Source of the DNA: Paenibacillus sp. sptzw28
GTDB lineage: Bacteria > Bacillota > Bacilli > Paenibacillales > Paenibacillaceae
Reading direction: 5' to 3'
Length of the DNA: 64,000 nucleotides
Assembly (NCBI RefSeq): GCF_019550795.1
Contig: NZ_CP080545.1
Span: 5,561,501 to 5,625,500, forward strand
Shown: positions 1-8,741 of the stretch, piece after piece
Layout: each line of letters starts with the position of its first letter
Numbering within the stretch: position 1 is the first letter of the stretch
Made by a program: the position numbers and the translations under genes
Notes under the pieces: generated by a model
Told to the model about the DNA's origin: nothing
Databases searched by the model: none
The model's input: only the letters and a program-made list of their open reading frames with translations

Positions 1-2399
1 GAGCTTACGAAGCGATAACCTGAAATTCGGTCTCTTGTTTCGGTTTTGGAAATACAATGTACCGGAAAATGCAGCTTGGTCATCCAAGGCCTGCCTGCAA
101 GCTTGTCTTCAATGTAAAACCTCGTGGAAGGGGTATATTCGAGCGTAACTTCTTTGCCGAGATTATTTCGGTAAGCAACCATGATGTGAGGCTTCTTGCT
201 GTTCATCAGGTCGATGTATTTTAAGGGAGCCTGGACATCCTTGGATAAAGGGCTTGACCAGACGATACAGGCCACACCATTGCCCAGTAAATCGGTAACC
301 GTGAGATTGGACTGATGATGAATTTCAGGGAAGGGGATTATTTCAAAAGGAGCGGTATTGAATGCGTTTCCATTTAAGTTCATCCAGCAGGTGAATTTGT
401 TTTTACCCAGATAAATAATATCGGTGGTACCCGAACCGTCGATATCGGCTAACCGCAGGTATGACGGATTGAATGCATCGGGATGATCGAAGACCGGGGC
501 ATCATCCATGCCCACCTTGGCGCCAAACCTTCCGTAGCCGAGATTCGGCCAATAACAGATTTCCCCGTTTCTTATCCTGACGATATCCGTAAGACCATCC
601 CCTGACATATCAGCGAGGAAAATGGTTTGTTTGGACTCGGCGAATACGATACTGGGACCTGTTTCTTCATCAAAGGACTTACTCGTTTTGAGTGAACGTT
701 CAAAGCCTTGTCTGCCCGCTGACTCGTACCAGGTGAATACATGGTCCTCTGTAATTAGAACCTCCGGTCTGCCATCCCCGCTCAGGTCAACCATCCGCGC
801 ATTTGGATCTCCCATATTGATATTGGGCAGGTTTTCAAAAGTCCGGAATGCCAGCCATTCTTCCTTGTCACTTAATTCAAAATACCCTTTTGGTTCGGCG
901 TTCATATGTACCAGCTGTTTACTTCCGTCCGCATCCAGATCCATTAATTTCAACCGTGAACCAAGACCTGCAAATGAAGGTTTGGGTGAAACCAGTTTTG
1001 CCTGTTCGAACTTACCGCCGCCTAAATTGTGTTTATAGAACCACCCTTCGCCCTGTTCAGTCAGAATGCCTGAAAGACCTTCGTTGAATAAATCGGTGAA
1101 TTGATAGAGAGATTCATCCAAACCAGCAGGTGCGTGAATCAGAGCATCGGGAGAAATGGATTTGACATCTATGTTCCAATCGTGTTTCTGATAGTCAAAC
1201 TCGGCAGGCGGCATAAGTTTATCCGTATAGGTCCCGTCCGGTTTCTTAATGTATCCATAAGCGGTGATCGAGTTTAAAAAGGTGAAACCTGCTTCGCTTA
1301 CGGTGTCGTATCCACAGTTGAGTGATTTTACTAAAGCCGAACCGCCGGGGAGTTCAGCAAAATAATGAAACAGCAGCACTCGTTTGCAGAGTCTTGTGGT
1401 TCTGATCTCAAAGCCTGCCTTGTATTCTGAAAATGCGTCTGTTCTGAAATCCCAATCCTTTATTTTTGTATATGGGGCGTGAGTGTCATACTCTCCGTAA
1501 TCTAATACCGTCCGGAACAGGTAATCCGTTTCATTCGGATAGGCGTCATTTAAATTTGTATACGGCATTTTGTTGCCGTACAGCACCTTCTCCAAATACA
1601 GATTGGTGTATGTAATATCCCCCATTTCCGTGCGGTTTCTATTGTGGAGCAGCGAAGTATCCAGTCCTTTGTCGTCTTCTTTCTTATAAACATAATGAGC
1701 GCAATTGCCTTTATCATCGAAGACAAATTCAGGCAGCCATTCGAATATTTTATTAGCATCCCGTGGGTCGGAAATTCTTGATGCGGCGCTCCATCCAAAA
1801 AGTGTCGTGACGTTCTCTCTCGTAATGATCCGCCATTTGATTTCCTGAGATGTATTCCTCGACCACCGCTCGATTCTGGCAAATAAGCCTTCAATACGAG
1901 GTCTGTAAAACCTGATCGTGAACATGCCGTCCTGGGAGTCTTTTTCTTTGATTATGTAGTTCCCACCCACATCCAGACTAAAGCTGCCATCCGCCTCTTT
2001 TGCGAATTCCGGGACAAGGTCTTCAGCTTCAGAGAAAAGGAAAGTATCCGAACCCGCTTCATCCAGGTATTGTGGGAGTCCTTTATCGGTTTTGCGTTTT
2101 ATGGACGGCAGGCTCAAAGTCCACCCTAAGCCGAAAATACCATTTCCAGCTCCTGAATTATACGTGATATTGAGTGCAGGTGAAGCGCCGCCCCTGGCTG
2201 GAGAGAAAGGAAGGGGTATGGAAAAGGAAGCGGTTCCATTTACGGCATTTACAGAGAACTTCTCATCAATTCCTTGAATGGCACCGCCACCCTTTGGCAG
2301 CGAGATGGAAGGGATCTCAATTGCATTGGACTTCGTTTTCCCTCCATCTGCTGCGAGGAATTGAGAAGAAGATTTTGAGTTTTCTATTCCTTTTTCCAT
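1..2399 (-). CDS. Tc toxin complex subunit B (TcaC/SpvB-type), partial
   Basis: The reading frame is open from an ATG at 2399 (preceded by GAGGTGAG) to the left edge, about 800 residues, so the C-terminal part lies outside the window. The N-terminus has the SpvB signature: a Lys-Gly-Gly-Gly-Ala segment followed by FSIPLPFSPARGGASP and a GNGIFGLGW motif. The middle has FG-GAP-like repeats (DLSGDGRPEV, DMSGDGLTDIV, DIDGSGTTDI), and the last visible part matches the TcdB/TcaC middle region (EYTPSTRFYIEDKLAGRPW). In known Tc toxins, B forms with C the cocoon that encloses the toxic enzyme and docks on the A pore. Partner genes would be expected to the left. No frameshift is seen. Confidence 0.9.
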   Translation of the reverse strand, partial: MEKGIENSKSSSQFLAADGGKTKSNAIEIPSISLPKGGGAIQGIDEKFSVNAVNGTASFSIPLPFSPARGGASPALNITYNSGAGNGIFGLGWTLSLPSIKRKTDKGLPQYLDEAGSDTFLFSEAEDLVPEFAKEADGSFSLDVGGNYIIKEKDSQDGMFTIRFYRPRIEGLFARIERWSRNTSQEIKWRIITRENVTTLFGWSAASRISDPRDANKIFEWLPEFVFDDKGNCAHYVYKKEDDKGLDTSLLHNRNRTEMGDITYTNLYLEKVLYGNKMPYTNLNDAYPNETDYLFRTVLDYGEYDTHAPYTKIKDWDFRTDAFSEYKAGFEIRTTRLCKRVLLFHYFAELPGGSALVKSLNCGYDTVSEAGFTFLNSITAYGYIKKPDGTYTDKLMPPAEFDYQKHDWNIDVKSISPDALIHAPAGLDESLYQFTDLFNEGLSGILTEQGEGWFYKHNLGGGKFEQAKLVSPKPSFAGLGSRLKLMDLDADGSKQLVHMNAEPKGYFELSDKEEWLAFRTFENLPNINMGDPNARMVDLSGDGRPEVLITEDHVFTWYESAGRQGFERSLKTSKSFDEETGPSIVFAESKQTIFLADMSGDGLTDIVRIRNGEICYWPNLGYGRFGAKVGMDDAPVFDHPDAFNPSYLRLADIDGSGTTDIIYLGKNKFTCWMNLNGNAFNTAPFEIIPFPEIHHQSNLTVTDLLGNGVACIVWSSPLSKDVQAPLKYIDLMNSKKPHIMVAYRNNLGKEVTLEYTPSTRFYIEDKLAGRPWMTKLHFPVHCISKTETRDRISGYRFVS

Positions 2400-2587
2400 T
2401 TTCTCACCTCTTCATATTCTCATACCGATAGATTGAATTTTCGACGATTGTCGGAAGAAGATGCCAAGATAATTTAAGTTTACTTTGAATCACCACAACT
2501 GTAAACGGGTGGAAATTGTATTAAATTGTCATATAACTAATAGTTACTGCTGCATTTCGATAGAAAGCCACGAGCATACGTCCGACA

Positions 2588-2619
2588 TAAAAAAAGTGCC
2601 CCCGGTTTCCAGGGAGCAT
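2588..2619 (-). terminator. Rho-independent terminator of the small-protein operon
   Basis: Read on the minus strand, a GC-rich imperfect stem (GCTCCCTGG ... CCGGGGGC, loop AAA) is followed by a run of seven T. It lies directly after the stop of the 52-residue gene and separates that operon from the Tc toxin gene. Confidence 0.65.
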
Positions 2620-2624
2620 TTCTA

Positions 2625-2783
2625 TTAGTTGGCTTTTGCCTTACCGACGATCGTGGACGTACCGTAAACTGCAATGGTGGAGGCGACTGATTTCTTACGT
2701 TTGGTAATTCCACTTCGCTGAACGAGGGCTTGTCCGCTTATATGAACTTCGGCTTCCTTTTTCGAAGATTTCGTGCCAAACAT
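2625..2783 (-). CDS. small basic protein, 52 aa, unknown
   Basis: The ATG at 2783 sits 7-8 bases after a strong AAGGAGGGG site; an in-frame ATG at 2789 is too close to that site. The protein begins MFGTKSSKKEAE and ends YGTSTIVGKAKAN. It has many Lys/Arg and no signal peptide or membrane segment. Its ribosome site overlaps the stop codon of the upstream membrane-protein gene, so the two are translated from one message. The end resembles the end of the 57-residue protein at 3722-3895 (WGTTTLVGKQKK). I do not recognise a family. Confidence 0.6.
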   Translation of the reverse strand: MFGTKSSKKEAEVHISGQALVQRSGITKRKKSVASTIAVYGTSTIVGKAKAN

Positions 2784-2796
2784 ATACATCCCCTCC

Positions 2797-3666
2797 TTAT
2801 TCATAGTTTACAACAACTTCCACGAGCTTGTCCACATGACCAAGCATGGTCGCGAGATACGTACTTTGCTCGAATTCAGGCCAATTCTCTTCAATCTTTA
2901 TATCTGCCCTCGTTATGGCGATAAAAAGGCCAAGCCGAAGCATGCCGATATTTCGGATGAGAATAACGGTTTCGGCATTTCCTTTCGGGCGATGCTCTTT
3001 GAACCGCAGCCACTTGGTATGGGTGGTAAGCTTCTCTTCCAGCATGAACTTGGCGGCATCCTTATCGATACCTTTTTGCTGCTCGCTCAGGTCATCCGTT
3101 TTTCCGAACTGCATTTTCGTAAAGATAACGTCCTTCTCGTCTTCCGGATCCGGTCGAATGGCGATAGCCCGGAAATCTGCGCTGTTTAGACTAAAGATCT
3201 CTCGCATGCGATCGACAATTCGCTCCATCAATTGCTTGACGGTAGAATCCATTTCCGCCGAATTCGATTCCTCTTGTTCAAGAACCTGTATAGCGGCGGC
3301 CATTTCGTTATGAAAAAGCACTCTGGCGGGAGTGACGTACTCTACGCTTACGAACCATTTGTACCGAACCCACCTCACCAGCAGAACGACAAGAACAATC
3401 ATCCCCACATAGGTCCAGAACCAAAAGCTGAATAATAACCATCTTGGCCAGTCATGCTTCGGCATATATTGAGCGGCTATGAGAAATGGTTTACTCAATA
3501 TAGGGTTTAAGTCCGGAATGGCTTTGAAGAAGATCGTTTTCAGCTGCCCTAACGCCCAGAGGAGGACCACATAAAACCAGGGGTTCTTAGCTGCTCCGGA
3601 AAGGCGTACGGACTCTATTCTCTTAATGGCTTCATCCCCCCCACATATATTCCCATGGTAAAACAT
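2797..3666 (-). CDS. membrane protein with cytosolic C-terminal domain, unknown
   Basis: 289 residues from the first ATG; the start is uncertain because no clear ribosome site precedes it. Two hydrophobic stretches lie near residues 30-55 and 78-105 (FWTYVGMIVLVVLLVRWV). A soluble domain of about 180 residues follows, with charged helices and a segment that reads like a GAF-type sensor (residues about 160-280). The gene lies between two small related genes on the same strand and ends inside the ribosome site of the second. A sensor or scaffold at the membrane is possible, but this is inference; no family is recognised. Confidence 0.6.
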   Translation of the reverse strand: MFYHGNICGGDEAIKRIESVRLSGAAKNPWFYVVLLWALGQLKTIFFKAIPDLNPILSKPFLIAAQYMPKHDWPRWLLFSFWFWTYVGMIVLVVLLVRWVRYKWFVSVEYVTPARVLFHNEMAAAIQVLEQEESNSAEMDSTVKQLMERIVDRMREIFSLNSADFRAIAIRPDPEDEKDVIFTKMQFGKTDDLSEQQKGIDKDAAKFMLEEKLTTHTKWLRFKEHRPKGNAETVILIRNIGMLRLGLFIAITRADIKIEENWPEFEQSTYLATMLGHVDKLVEVVVNYE

Positions 3667-3721
3667 ACCACTGGTCGTACAATGGGTTCAAGAGGGAATG
3701 CCAAAACGAAAATAGCGATTC

Positions 3722-3895
3722 TTATTTCTTTTGTTTACCAACAAGCGTCGTCGTACCCCAAAGCGCACTGCGAGCCGGCTTGTCGAGACGGATACGACTA
3801 TCTTTGCTCTTTGTCTCATTAGCATTAGGTCCATGCTTATCCCGGCGACCGCTTTCCACGCGATCACTGCGGTCTTTGTTTTTACCAAACCACAT
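3722..3895 (-). CDS. small charged protein, 57 aa, related to the 52 aa neighbour
   Basis: The start at 3895 is chosen because GGAGGTGG lies 6 bases upstream; a start at 3913 would place that site inside the gene. The protein begins MWFGKNKDRSDR and ends ALWGTTTLVGKQKK. Its middle is very hydrophilic and probably disordered. The end aligns with that of the 52 aa protein at 2625-2783 (aromatic-Gly-Thr-Ser/Thr-Thr-hydrophobic-Val-Gly-Lys), which suggests duplication. It is the first gene of this minus-strand group, 55 bases before the membrane-protein gene. Confidence 0.55.
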   Translation of the reverse strand: MWFGKNKDRSDRVESGRRDKHGPNANETKSKDSRIRLDKPARSALWGTTTLVGKQKK

Positions 3896-4004
3896 CGCCA
3901 ACCACCTCCACACATCTATTGTCGGTTGCTAGCGAACTCCTTAAACGTCAAAGCCTATTTTTCAGCCTATTAACTCTCACAATTCCCGCTTGAATTTAAT
4001 CCGG

Positions 4005-4610
4005 CTATTTCGGTTTTACATATTCAAAAATGCGTTCACTAATAAGGTGTAAAAACTGTGCCCATTGCTTTTGAAATTCCGGGTCCTCTGCAGAATACCC
4101 AGTGATCATACGAGTAACGTTGCTGTAAAGAAGAGGGTAAATCGTCAGGCTGGAAATCATTAAGGTGATTAGAGCCGGGTCCAGCTCCGGAGGCACCATT
4201 CCCATCTCCTGTTTAGAGCTCATATCCTCGACATAAGAATGCAGGACTTTCTTCCTGCGTTCTGCTCCGTTACTATTTTCAGGGATCGTCTCTATAGCTT
4301 CCCAAGCTGTATATTTTAAAAAATCCATTAAATGTTCCACATTGACTTTGTATCTGAATTCCGCAATCTGTACAGGATTTGCCGGGAGGGCAAAATTCCC
4401 TTGCGGCAATGATGTAAGGAAATCATCGATAACTTCATTGATGAGCTGATCTTTGCTTTTAAAGTAATGATAGATCAATTGCTTATTGCATCCAGCTCTT
4501 TTCGCAATCGCTTCAACTCTAGCCCCCCTGTAACCTTTATCATAAAATTCTTCCTTTGCTGCTTGGAGTATCGCTTTCCGAGTACGTTCGGCATTTCTTA
4601 TTTCACCCAT
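4005..4610 (-). CDS. TetR family transcriptional regulator
   Basis: 201 residues. The N-terminal 50 residues form a typical TetR helix-turn-helix (ILQAAKEEFYDKGYRGARVE, then IAKRAGCNKQLIYHYFKSKDQL). The rest is a helical ligand-binding domain with low similarity to anything I can name. It is transcribed divergently from the DGPF protein/ECF sigma operon, with about 250 bases between, so autorepression and possibly control of a neighbour are plausible. The start has a weak upstream site (CTGGAGGTAATTTA). Confidence 0.85.
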   Translation of the reverse strand: MGEIRNAERTRKAILQAAKEEFYDKGYRGARVEAIAKRAGCNKQLIYHYFKSKDQLINEVIDDFLTSLPQGNFALPANPVQIAEFRYKVNVEHLMDFLKYTAWEAIETIPENSNGAERRKKVLHSYVEDMSSKQEMGMVPPELDPALITLMISSLTIYPLLYSNVTRMITGYSAEDPEFQKQWAQFLHLISERIFEYVKPK

Positions 4611-4640
4611 TAAATTACCTCCAGTACTTACATTAGCTAT

Positions 4641-4669
4641 ATCGTAGTGATTTTAGGGTTTGAAGTCAA
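4641..4669 (-). promoter_or_regulatory. sigma-A promoter of the TetR gene
   Basis: On the minus strand, TTGACT (4669-4664) and TACGAT (4646-4641) are separated by 17 bases, about 30 bases before the gene start. It is near-consensus. Confidence 0.6.
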
Positions 4670-4698
4670 TCGTAATTAGACCATTTGGTTGATATTAC

Positions 4699-4727
4699 TT
4701 GACGAATAGTTGACTAAATCGTATATT
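4699..4727 (+). promoter_or_regulatory. sigma-A promoter upstream of the DGPF/ECF operon
   Basis: TTGACG (4699-4704) and TATATT (4722-4727) have a 17-base spacer. It lies upstream of the separate ECF-type promoter at 4794, so the operon may have both housekeeping and auto-activated transcription. Confidence 0.55.
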
Positions 4728-4793
4728 ATCGTCGAGGCCAAATTTGATATTCTAAAAGAAGATAACAAGGAAGTTAGAAAAAATTTTTCGATC

Positions 4794-4821
4794 TGTCGAT
4801 TCCGGTTTCTCCCGTTCGTTG
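4794..4821 (+). promoter_or_regulatory. candidate ECF42-type promoter (TGTCGA-N16-TCGTTG)
   Basis: TGTCGA at 4794-4799 and TCGTTG at 4816-4821 are separated by 16 bases, 39 bases before the gene. The same arrangement occurs at 6994-7021. From memory, TGTCGA is the -35 element reported for ECF42 sigma factors; that recollection should be checked. Confidence 0.55.
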
Positions 4822-4860
4822 TGAATATAGAGGCAAATCATAAATAAGGAGAGATTCACG

Positions 4861-5295
4861 ATGAGATTCATGATGATCGTCAAAGCAACCAAAGATTCCG
4901 AGGCAGGCGTCATGCCAAGTGAAGAGCTTTTTGACGCCATGGCAAGGTACAACGAGGAGCTTGCGAGGGCCGGCGTGTTGGTCGCAGCGGAAGGACTCCA
5001 CCCGAGTTCGAGCGCGATTCGCATCTCTTATCCCGAACCAGGTGGAAAGCCGAAGGTGGTAGACGGTCCTTTCACGGAAGCGAAGGAGCTGATCGCGGGA
5101 TTCACGTTGATCGAGGTGAAATCGAGGGAAGAGGCGATCGAGTGGGCGATGCGGATGCCGGATCCGCACGGCTTCGGGGAAGGGCAAATCGAGCTGCGCC
5201 AAGTGTTCGAGGCGCCGGAGCTTACCGGGGACCCGGAAGCGCTAGCCAAGGAAATTGAAATGCGGGCACGGGTCACGAGGAAACCGAGGTCGTGA
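4861..5295 (+). CDS. YciI-like DGPF-domain protein
   Basis: 144 residues, cytosolic, of the YCII/DGPF family: the motif DGPFTEAKELIAGF lies near residues 68-81 and the start MRFMMIVKATKDSE is typical. A good site (AAGGAGAG) precedes the ATG. DGPF proteins are the hallmark partners of ECF42 sigma factors, and the next gene is such a factor; the two overlap by four bases (GTGA), which implies translational coupling. The biochemical role of DGPF proteins is not settled. Confidence 0.9.
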   Translation: MRFMMIVKATKDSEAGVMPSEELFDAMARYNEELARAGVLVAAEGLHPSSSAIRISYPEPGGKPKVVDGPFTEAKELIAGFTLIEVKSREEAIEWAMRMPDPHGFGEGQIELRQVFEAPELTGDPEALAKEIEMRARVTRKPRS

Positions 5296-6548
5296 AGGAG
5301 TCCGCCATCCACCGCACCATCGATGGAATCTGGAGAATTGAGTCGGCTAGAATCATCGCCGGTCTCGCACGTATGGTACGCGATGTGGGGCTTGCCGAGG
5401 ATCTGGCGCAAGATGCCCTTATCATCGCACTTGAACGGTGGCCGGAGACGGGTATACCGGGCAACCCGGGTGCATGGCTGATGACAACCGCGAAACGCCG
5501 GGCTATCGATCATTTGCGCAGGAATAAGCTACGCGACCGTAAATACGAGGAGCTGGGCTGGGAGATTGACCGGCAGCACGAGCCGGATTGGGATGAGGCG
5601 CTCGACGATCCCGTGGGCGACGATCTCCTTCGCCTCATCTTCACGACGTGCCACCCTGTCCTTTCCGCTGACGCGCGGGTGGCGCTTACGCTTCGGCTGC
5701 TCGGAGGATTGACGACCGAAGAAATCGCAAGCGCGTTCCTCGTTCCGGAACCGACCATCGCACAGCGGATCGTTCGAGCGAAGCGCACACTCGTGGCCGC
5801 GCGTGTCCCCTTCGAATTGCCGCCGAAGGCCGAGCTGGCAGCGCGGTTGTCGTCTGTGCTCGAGGTCATCTACCTCATGTTCAACGAGGGGTACGCCGCG
5901 TCTTCCGGCGGAAGCTGGATTCGACCTATGCTCTGCGATGAGGCGCTTCGGCTTGGACGGATATTGGCTGAGATCGCGCCTGACGAGCCGGAAGTCCATG
6001 GACTCGTGTCCCTGTTGGAAATTCAATCCTCCAGATTCCGGGCGCGGGTCAGCCCGAGCGGAGAACCAATTCTACTCATGGACCAGAACCGGGCACTATG
6101 GGATCATCTGCTCATCCGTCGGGGGCTGATCGGGATCGGACGGGCCGAGCGTCTCGGAAGGGCGTTCGGTCCCTATCTGATTCAAGCCTCGATTGCGGCG
6201 TGTCACGCCCGTGCCCGCACGGCTTCGGAGACGGACTGGGTCCGTATTTCGGCGCTTTACGACGCTCTCTCCCAAGTGGCGCCATCGCCCGTCGTCGAGT
6301 TGAATCGTGCTGTCGCGCTCTCGATGGCGTTCGGCCCGGAAGTGGGCCTGGAAGTCGTCGATGCGTTAATGCAAGAACCGTCCTTGAAAAATTATCATCT
6401 TTTACCCAGCGTACGAGGGGACTTTCTTATGAAGCTGGGCCGCAAGCAAGAAGCATGCTTAGAATTCAAACGTGCAGCAACACTGACGCACAATGAAAAG
6501 GAACGCGCGTTACTCTTGAGGCGCGCTTCCGAATGCGCCGCGGAATAA
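5292..6548 (+). CDS. ECF42-type RNA polymerase sigma factor with C-terminal extension
   Basis: 418 residues, starting with GTG inside the stop region of the DGPF gene. Region 2 is near residues 10-90 (LAEDLAQDALIIALERWP, MTTAKRRAIDHLRRNK) and region 4 near 125-180 (LRLLGGLTTEEIASAFLVPE). The remaining 230 residues are the long helical, TPR-like extension that sets ECF42 apart from classical ECF factors. No anti-sigma gene is nearby, as expected for the group. Likely targets are the two operons preceded by the TGTCGA promoters. Confidence 0.92.
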   Translation: MKESAIHRTIDGIWRIESARIIAGLARMVRDVGLAEDLAQDALIIALERWPETGIPGNPGAWLMTTAKRRAIDHLRRNKLRDRKYEELGWEIDRQHEPDWDEALDDPVGDDLLRLIFTTCHPVLSADARVALTLRLLGGLTTEEIASAFLVPEPTIAQRIVRAKRTLVAARVPFELPPKAELAARLSSVLEVIYLMFNEGYAASSGGSWIRPMLCDEALRLGRILAEIAPDEPEVHGLVSLLEIQSSRFRARVSPSGEPILLMDQNRALWDHLLIRRGLIGIGRAERLGRAFGPYLIQASIAACHARARTASETDWVRISALYDALSQVAPSPVVELNRAVALSMAFGPEVGLEVVDALMQEPSLKNYHLLPSVRGDFLMKLGRKQEACLEFKRAATLTHNEKERALLLRRASECAAE

Positions 6549-6575
6549 GACAAGGATATGAGAGGAGAAGTTCAA

Positions 6576-6917
6576 ATGAACCAAGAGGTTACCGAGTTTA
6601 TTGAGAAACTCAAAGAGCCGTGGCAAGCCCAGATGTGCCATGATTTGCGCCAAGTCGTTCGCAACGCTATTCCCGATGTTCAGGAGCGCATGCAATACAA
6701 CAAGCCTCATTTTCTAAAAAACAAAAAATATGCTGCGGTTATCTCGAATTCGAAGGACGCTGTAAGCTTCACGATCTTCAACGCGACGGAGCTGGAGCTG
6801 CCCGAAGGCTTGTTCGACGGCCCTCCGGAACGGAAGACGATCAAGATCCGCAGCGGCCAGCAGATTGATGGCGGAATGCTGGCCGAATTGGTCAAACAAG
6901 CCTCCAGTACGCTATAA
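6576..6917 (+). CDS. DUF1801 (YdhG-like) protein
   Basis: 113 residues from the ATG at 6576, chosen because AGAGGAGA lies 7 bases upstream; an earlier in-frame start at 6558 has no ribosome site. It has the DUF1801 layout: an N-terminal helical stretch (EFIEKLKEPWQAQMCHDLRQ), then MQYNKPHFLKNKKYAAVIS and a C-terminal helix. It is small and cytosolic, with unknown biochemical function. It is the last gene of the ECF42 operon, 27 bases after the sigma gene and directly before a terminator. Confidence 0.8.
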   Translation: MNQEVTEFIEKLKEPWQAQMCHDLRQVVRNAIPDVQERMQYNKPHFLKNKKYAAVISNSKDAVSFTIFNATELELPEGLFDGPPERKTIKIRSGQQIDGGMLAELVKQASSTL

Positions 6918-6925
6918 CACGAACG

Positions 6926-6953
6926 CCGCCCATCATTGGGCGGTTTCTTATTT
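6926..6953 (+). terminator. Rho-independent terminator of the ECF42 operon
   Basis: CCGCCC, loop ATCATT, GGGCGG, then TTTCTTATTT. Confidence 0.85.
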
Positions 6954-6993
6954 CTGGCCCCCTCCAATTATTTTCTATAATTTTGTTCCGATG

Positions 6994-7021
6994 TGTCGAT
7001 TCTCCCGTCGGTGGTTCGTCG
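6994..7021 (+). promoter_or_regulatory. candidate ECF42-type promoter (TGTCGA-N16-TCGTCG)
   Basis: TGTCGA at 6994-6999 and TCGTCG at 7016-7021 have a 16-base spacer, the same geometry as 4794-4821. It lies 43 bases before the hydrolase gene. The flanking TGTCGATTC and GGTTCGTCG match the first site closely. Confidence 0.55.
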
Positions 7022-7064
7022 CTTTAATAGAGACTCGGATAAATAACTACAAAGGAGCATTCAC

Positions 7065-7874
7065 ATGTACACGGTAACATCGAAAGACGGCACCAAGATT
7101 GCCTATGACAAAGCCGGTCAAGGCCCAGCGCTTATCTTAGTTGGAGGAGTGTTCAGCTACCGGAAATTCCCGGGACTGGTGAAGCTCGCCTCCCTGTTAT
7201 CAGAGCGCTTCACGGTCTACAATTATGACCGCCGCGGCCGCGGGGAAAGCGGAGACACGCAGCCCTATGCCATCGAGCGAGAGACCGAGGATCTTCAGGC
7301 CTTGATCAATGAGGCAGGCGGCTCAGCTTATGTATGGGGGCTGTCGTCCGGCGCCGTTCTTGCCTTGCAGGCAGCGGCGAGTGGGTCCAACATCACAAAG
7401 TTGGCGCTGCATGAGCCTCCGTTCATCGTGGATGCGGCGGACCGCCAGCCGCCAAAAGATTTGATCAAGCAAGTGACGGAGTTGATTGCGGACGACCGCC
7501 GTGCCGAAGCCATCAAATATTTCATGACCAAAGGGATGGGCGCACCTTCTTTCGTTGTCGGGATCATGCGTTTGATGCCGGGTGTATGGTCTAACCTGAT
7601 GGCAGTGGCGCACACGATTCCTTATGACGCGGCTTTGCTTGAAGGATATACAGCCGCAAAGCCGCTGCCCGCAGATAAGTGGAGCACGGTCCAAATGCCG
7701 ACACTGGTGCTCGAGGGCAAGGAGAGCCCGGTTTCGATGCGTCGCGCCTCTCAGGCGCTGGCCAAGGTGCTCCCCCTTGCGGAACTGAAAAGCAAGAAGG
7801 GACTCGGCCACACGAAGAAGCTTGATGCGAAGATTATTTCATCGGAGCTAGCGACATTTTTTATGGGGAAATAA
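7065..7874 (+). CDS. alpha/beta hydrolase
   Basis: 269 residues, cytosolic. It has an oxyanion-loop region near residues 24-30 (LILVGGVF), YDRRGRGESGDT at 54-65, the nucleophile elbow GLSSG with Ser94, and a candidate catalytic His in GLGHTKK near residue 249. The substrate cannot be told from sequence. An AAAGGAG site precedes the ATG. It is preceded by a promoter like that of the ECF42 operon and followed by a DUF998 gene 19 bases later, so it is probably part of the sigma factor's regulon. Confidence 0.85.
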   Translation: MYTVTSKDGTKIAYDKAGQGPALILVGGVFSYRKFPGLVKLASLLSERFTVYNYDRRGRGESGDTQPYAIERETEDLQALINEAGGSAYVWGLSSGAVLALQAAASGSNITKLALHEPPFIVDAADRQPPKDLIKQVTELIADDRRAEAIKYFMTKGMGAPSFVVGIMRLMPGVWSNLMAVAHTIPYDAALLEGYTAAKPLPADKWSTVQMPTLVLEGKESPVSMRRASQALAKVLPLAELKSKKGLGHTKKLDAKIISSELATFFMGK

Positions 7875-7893
7875 TGATGAGAGGAAGATCTCT

Positions 7894-8556
7894 ATGCAAA
7901 ATGCTATTGTCCAAAAGAGCAATCTAAATTTGAATAAACTGCTGCTGATTGGTGGGGCGGTATCAACACCGTTGTTTTTCGCAATAGCCATCGTCCAAGC
8001 ATTCACGCGTACGGGATTCAATATCAGGCATCATGCCATCAGCACCTTAACGCTCGGCGATTTGGGTTGGATTCAGAGTGCCAATTTTATCGTTACCGGC
8101 TGTCTCGCGGTGTTGGCGGCCATAGCAATTCGCAGTTTGCTGCACGGCGGCAAGGGAGGCGCGTGGGGACCATTGCTCATCGGGATTTACGGGATCGGCA
8201 TGACAGTGGCCGGGCTTTTCCGTCCGGATCCTGGCCTCAGCTTTCCTCCCGGCGCCCCCGAGGGCATGCCGACATCGATGAGCAGCTCTGCGGCCATCCA
8301 TTCTTTGGCTTTCTTTACGGCATTCATCTGCCTGGTTGCGGCTTGTTTTGTTTTTGCCCGTCGGTTTGCCGCGGTAGGCGATCGCAGCTGGAAGACCTAT
8401 TGCATAGCGACGGGCATCCTTTCTCCTTTGCTTATCGCAGCGGGCATGGTCATAAATAGTTGGATCGGCGTTATAATGGGGTGCGCCGGATTGGTGGCGT
8501 TCGGATGGGTTTCGGCTCTTTCCGTACGATTGCGCGCCGAAGTCTCTAGAGCATAG
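7894..8556 (+). CDS. DUF998 integral membrane protein
   Basis: 220 residues with about six hydrophobic helices. The DUF998 features are a FRPDPGLSFPPGAPEG loop after the third helix and a conserved HSLAFF segment. Function is unknown. It is the second gene of the hydrolase operon, with an AGAGGAAG site upstream, and is followed by a terminator. Confidence 0.8.
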   Translation: MQNAIVQKSNLNLNKLLLIGGAVSTPLFFAIAIVQAFTRTGFNIRHHAISTLTLGDLGWIQSANFIVTGCLAVLAAIAIRSLLHGGKGGAWGPLLIGIYGIGMTVAGLFRPDPGLSFPPGAPEGMPTSMSSSAAIHSLAFFTAFICLVAACFVFARRFAAVGDRSWKTYCIATGILSPLLIAAGMVINSWIGVIMGCAGLVAFGWVSALSVRLRAEVSRA

Positions 8557-8598
8557 CTTCATTGGTGGATGCCGAAACTGGCTAGTTGTTGCCAGTGT

Positions 8599-8633
8599 AA
8601 AGGGCAGCAGCCATAAAGTTGGCGCTGCCCTTT
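8599..8633. terminator. bidirectional terminator
   Basis: AAAGGGCAGC and GCTGCCCTTT form a ten-pair stem around a 15-base loop between two convergent genes. Confidence 0.75.
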
Positions 8634-8741
8634 CCTTGCGAGACTCATTAATGTTCGTAGCTTTGGACAGGTGTCAGCAATCACTCCTTAAGAAGCCGAT
8701 GTGCCTTCACTGAACATCTCCCCTTTGCTATGTACCAGAAC

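Noticed and set aside
622..1087. Plus-strand frames inside the Tc toxin gene
   Set aside because: They are shadows opposite a long, clearly homologous minus-strand frame and lack ribosome sites.
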